This document shows positions 52,444 through 54,722 of a stretch of DNA of 54,722 bases, piece after piece (within the stretch, counting starts at the first letter, position 1; each line of letters starts with the position of its first letter). This DNA comes from an uncultured Lachnospiraceae bacterium (lineage in GTDB: Bacteria > Bacillota > Clostridia > Lachnospirales > Lachnospiraceae). The stretch lies in contig CATNCF010000018.1 in the NCBI GenBank assembly GCA_950097145.1, positions 1-54,722 on the forward strand, given 5' to 3'. The translations under genes and the position numbers were made by a program. A model generated the notes under the pieces. That model was not told where the DNA came from. It worked only from the letters and a program-made list of their open reading frames with translations, and did not search any database.

Positions 52444-52965
52444 ATGTCTCAGTCAAATGTAAATAAAGCTTATGATAACCCAGGGCTTCATTTCTTGGAA
52501 ACAGCCCTTCATTATATGCCCGCCGCGTATGCAGAGCTTACTGGAAACCCGGGAAACGGTGAAATTTCTGGTATGGTGCGCTTTTATCCTGTCAATGGAG
52601 GCGTTCTGGTCAACGCAGAGGTTTATGGCCTTCCCATATCTGCTGAAACTTGCAGCCCTGATATTTTTGGTTTTCATATCCACGAAGGAAATTCCTGCAC
52701 TGGAACTGCAAGTGATCCATATGCAGACGTTGGAGAACATTACAATCCTTCCCAGTGTCCACATCCAGCACATATGGGAGATATGCCGCCACTGTTTGGA
52801 TATAACGGCAATGCCTGGATGATGTATTTTACAGACCGCTTTACCATCCCGGATTTGATAAATAGAACTGTCATCATCCACAGTCATCCAGACGATTTCA
52901 CCACACAGCCTTCTGGAAATTCTGGAACCAAAATTGCCTGTGGAACCATCTTTTCTGTCACTTAA
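52444..52965 (+). CDS. Cu/Zn superoxide-dismutase-family protein, no signal peptide
   Basis: The 173-residue protein keeps the Cu/Zn SOD ligands: His78 and His80 (GFHIHEGNSC), His99 (GEHYNP), His107, His110 and Asp113 (HPAHMGDMP) and His146 (VIIHSHPDDF). The disulfide cysteines are Cys85 and Cys166. The active-site Arg near the end is Lys163 (GTKIACGTI). It has no signal peptide, whereas most bacterial SodC proteins are exported. AGGAG precedes the ATG. It is divergent from blaI. Activity cannot be assumed; it may bind metal only. Confidence 0.85.
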   Translation: MSQSNVNKAYDNPGLHFLETALHYMPAAYAELTGNPGNGEISGMVRFYPVNGGVLVNAEVYGLPISAETCSPDIFGFHIHEGNSCTGTASDPYADVGEHYNPSQCPHPAHMGDMPPLFGYNGNAWMMYFTDRFTIPDLINRTVIIHSHPDDFTTQPSGNSGTKIACGTIFSVT

Positions 52966-52970
52966 AAATA

Positions 52971-53006
52971 CAGCAGCGCCAGCATATCATACTACTGGCG
53001 CTGCTG
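52971..53006 (-). terminator. Terminator shared by the SOD-like and surface-protein genes
   Basis: CAGCAGCGCCAG and CTGGCGCTGCTG form a perfect 12-base-pair stem with a 12-base loop. On the minus strand it is followed by TATTTTTAAG, ending the surface-protein gene; it also lies just after the SOD-like stop. Confidence 0.85.
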
Positions 53007-53021
53007 CAAATTCTATGGATT

Positions 53022-54099
53022 TTAACGAATTTTTATCTTTTTTACTGTACTGAAACCTCCCCGGATCTTAGCTCTTCCCACGGTTTTGTAAGCACGTATT
53101 TTAAAACTATAAGTACCCTTTTTCATTCCTTTTTTTGTGAAAGAAGCTGCCGTTCCCTTGGAAATTGTCTTGATTTTCTTATAACTGCCGTTCCCTCTTT
53201 TCATGAAAATCTCATAGCCACTGGCTCCCGAAACTTTCTTCCACGTCAATTTTGCCTTAGACTTTCCACTCTTTTTCACCGCATTTAATTTTACTGCCGA
53301 CGGAGCTGTTGCCGTCCTAAGTTCCCCTGTGGACGCTGCATAAATCCTGGTTCCATCTACAATACGGTAGGGCGTTACCTTTAAGGTATAATTTGATGCT
53401 GCTTTTAATCCTCCAAAACTGCGGACACTGCCTGCCACATACTGTGTAGAAATCATTTTCTTTCCTTGGTAAAGCATAAGACGATAACTTACATTTTTTA
53501 CAGGCCTCCAGGAAAAAGTAAGAGAATCTGCCATATTTTTCTTCACTTTGAGACCTGACACACTTCCCGGCCTTTTAGGCGCCAGTACAGAAAGTTCTTC
53601 TGTATACGTATCTCCGCAAAGACTGCAGGTATTGATTCTCTCTCCCTTTTCTGTCTCCGTGGGCTTTTTCGTCACTTCCGATTCATACTGGTGTCCCGGA
53701 CATTGTACCGTTACTTCTACTTCGATATCCGTCACTGTCTGGTACTGTTCCGTATCAGCCGGCGTATATTTTACCTTCCAGACATACGTCCCTTCTTTCC
53801 TTAGCTTCGTCTCCGGATCGCTCTGCCAGCTAAATCCTTCCGGCAGTTTCACCGTTCCTAATGTCTTCCCGCTTTCTCCTTTCAATCCTGTAGGCACGGT
53901 GTACTCCGGCATCTGCTGGCCTGGTTTCAGCATTGGAATTTCTTCTGTATATCTGTCTCCGCAAAGGTTGCACGTAGAAACTCTCTCTCCCTTTTCTGTC
54001 TCCGTGGGCTTTTTCGTCACTTCCGATTCATACTGGTGTCCCGGACATTCCACCGTTACTTCCACTTCACTACCCCCAGTATTATAGATACATAAATGG
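53022..54099 (-). pseudogene. C-terminal part of a repeat-bearing surface protein, cut by a mobile element
   Basis: The open frame (347 codons from a GTG at 54065, running upstream without a start) holds two copies of a Cys/His segment: CPGHQYESEVTKKPTETEKG, later TCNLCGDRYTEE or TCSLCGDTYTEE. A beta domain lies between them (about 115 residues per unit). Two Fn3-like domains follow, the last ending KKGTYSFKIRAYKTVG. It is the tail of a large secreted or wall protein. There is no signal peptide or good ribosome site. The frame meets recombinase-linked sequence at about 54,100, so the gene seems to have been broken by insertion. Confidence 0.7.
53638..54049. repeat. 67-base exact direct repeats within the surface-protein gene
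   Basis: Positions 53638-53704 and 53983-54049 are identical over 67 bases and are exactly 345 bases (115 codons) apart; similarity continues on both sides. They encode the CPGHQYESEVTKKPTETEKGE segment of each unit, showing recent duplication or gene conversion. Confidence 0.88.
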
Positions 54100-54103
54100 A
54101 TTT

Positions 54104-54722
54104 TTAATTGATTTCCCCAACAAACTTATAGAAAATCCTGATATTCTGGACTTTCTCACCGTTGATGGTCTGAGGTTCTGATACCTCAATCTTTTCGATC
54201 AGGCGGTTGACGATCTCCGTAGTCAGCTCCTTAATCTCGGCACACTCTGCCATTTCATCGGCAAGGCGTTCCGCTTTATCCGTGCTGTCCTCCAGATTTT
54301 CAGCCATCGCTTTCAACTTTTCGATTTGTTCTGTATAGTCTTTCTTTTCCTGTTCAAAGTGGGTAGACAGTAGCCGGAACTGCTTCTCCGATATGATCTG
54401 CTTTGACCAGTCCCCATACAGCTTGATGAATTGTTTATCAGATTCTTTTAACTTTTTCTCTAAGACAGCCACTTTCTTATCAATACTCGCCCTGCTGTTT
54501 GCCGATGACATATCCATCTGGCCAAGCACTTTCCGCATAAATTTCTCTCAATCCTTTATGACCTTCCCTGCATGGAATTGGATATCGGAAAGTACCAGTT
54601 CTTCCAAATCCCCGGCGCTGATGCGGTGCTTGCTACAGAACTTCGCCCCTCTTACACGGTAAATCCGGCATAGATAATACGTCTTTTCTAGCAAAGGCCT
54701 GTCCGGGTTCCGGCCATCCGTA
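54104..54722 (-). pseudogene. Large serine recombinase (TndX/TnpX-like), C-terminal part with in-frame stop
   Basis: Reading leftward from the edge, the frame gives recombinase zinc-ribbon sequence (EKTYYLCRIYRVRGAKFCSK, then HRISAGDLEELVLSDIQFHA), then a TGA at 54550-54548. It continues in the same frame from EKFMRKVLGQMD through a coiled coil to the end RIFYKFVGEIN. TndX-type recombinases end this way and lie at the end of their integrative elements. The stop sits where an Arg codon (CGA) would fit, so one base change broke the gene. The rest lies beyond the window. Confidence 0.75.

Noticed and set aside
53638..54049. Could the spaced identical repeats be a CRISPR array
   Set aside because: Only two copies 345 bases apart, inside an open reading frame, with no short repeat-spacer pattern. 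No CRISPR array is seen anywhere in the window.

Overview
The window looks like a chromosomal stretch of an anaerobic, low-to-mid GC Gram-positive of the Lachnospiraceae type (Clostridium cluster XIVa). The grounds are an AUU-started infC in an infC-rpmI-rplT operon, a V/A-type ATPase operon, a redox regulator Rex, formate-tetrahydrofolate ligase, a eukaryote-like NADP isocitrate dehydrogenase, strong AGGAGG ribosome sites, and tight sigma-A promoters with 16-18 base spacers. Genus cannot be fixed from the sequence alone. Nearly every gene between 0.4 and 44.4 kb is on the minus strand.

Layout, left to right. 1-21 is the first seven codons of a leftward gene cut by the window edge. tRNA-Glu(CTC) and infC-rpmI-rplT follow, the latter with a leader that carries an attenuator. 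A rightward PHP phosphoesterase converges on, and overlaps, ppk1. The operon pheA - DUF815 ATPase - ppx - ppk1 joins phenylalanine synthesis to polyphosphate making and breaking. The next operon is ftsK - fhs - folD - zinc-ribbon/TPR membrane protein. Then come tepA and a 41-residue membrane peptide, metY - glgA, a CNNM/CorC transporter with yebC, and rex - coiled-coil protein - nnr - alr - mazF from a consensus promoter. GntR - icd - ABC-F is next, with a GntR-like palindrome over the gntR -10 box.

The centrepiece is a 13-gene, 13.7 kb leftward operon from 44,337 to 30,604. It runs: response-regulator-like protein, V-ATPase G/H, C, I, K, F, E, A, B, D, then MoxR ATPase, DUF58 protein and a membrane transglutaminase. 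Start and stop codons overlap at several joints (RR/G, E/A, D/moxR), so the regulator at the front and the MoxR module at the back appear to be part of the same expression unit as the ATPase. The regulator has Glu where the phosphorylated Asp should be and has no recognisable DNA-binding domain.

From 44.4 kb the region is more accessory. It holds a Cys/Gly-rich small protein with a possible SigK-type promoter, an AbrB-RelE toxin-antitoxin pair, and a 42-residue charged small protein. A pair of unknown small proteins, leuS, and a remnant of a surface-protein Fn3 domain come next. A 150-base near-perfect palindrome lies beyond them, then blaR1-blaI, a Cu/Zn superoxide-dismutase-family protein, and the C-terminal part of a repeat-bearing surface protein. 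The right edge is a broken large serine recombinase (in-frame TGA) abutting that surface protein, which suggests a mobile element inserted into it.

All functional calls come from reading the sequence and recognising families. No database search was run.
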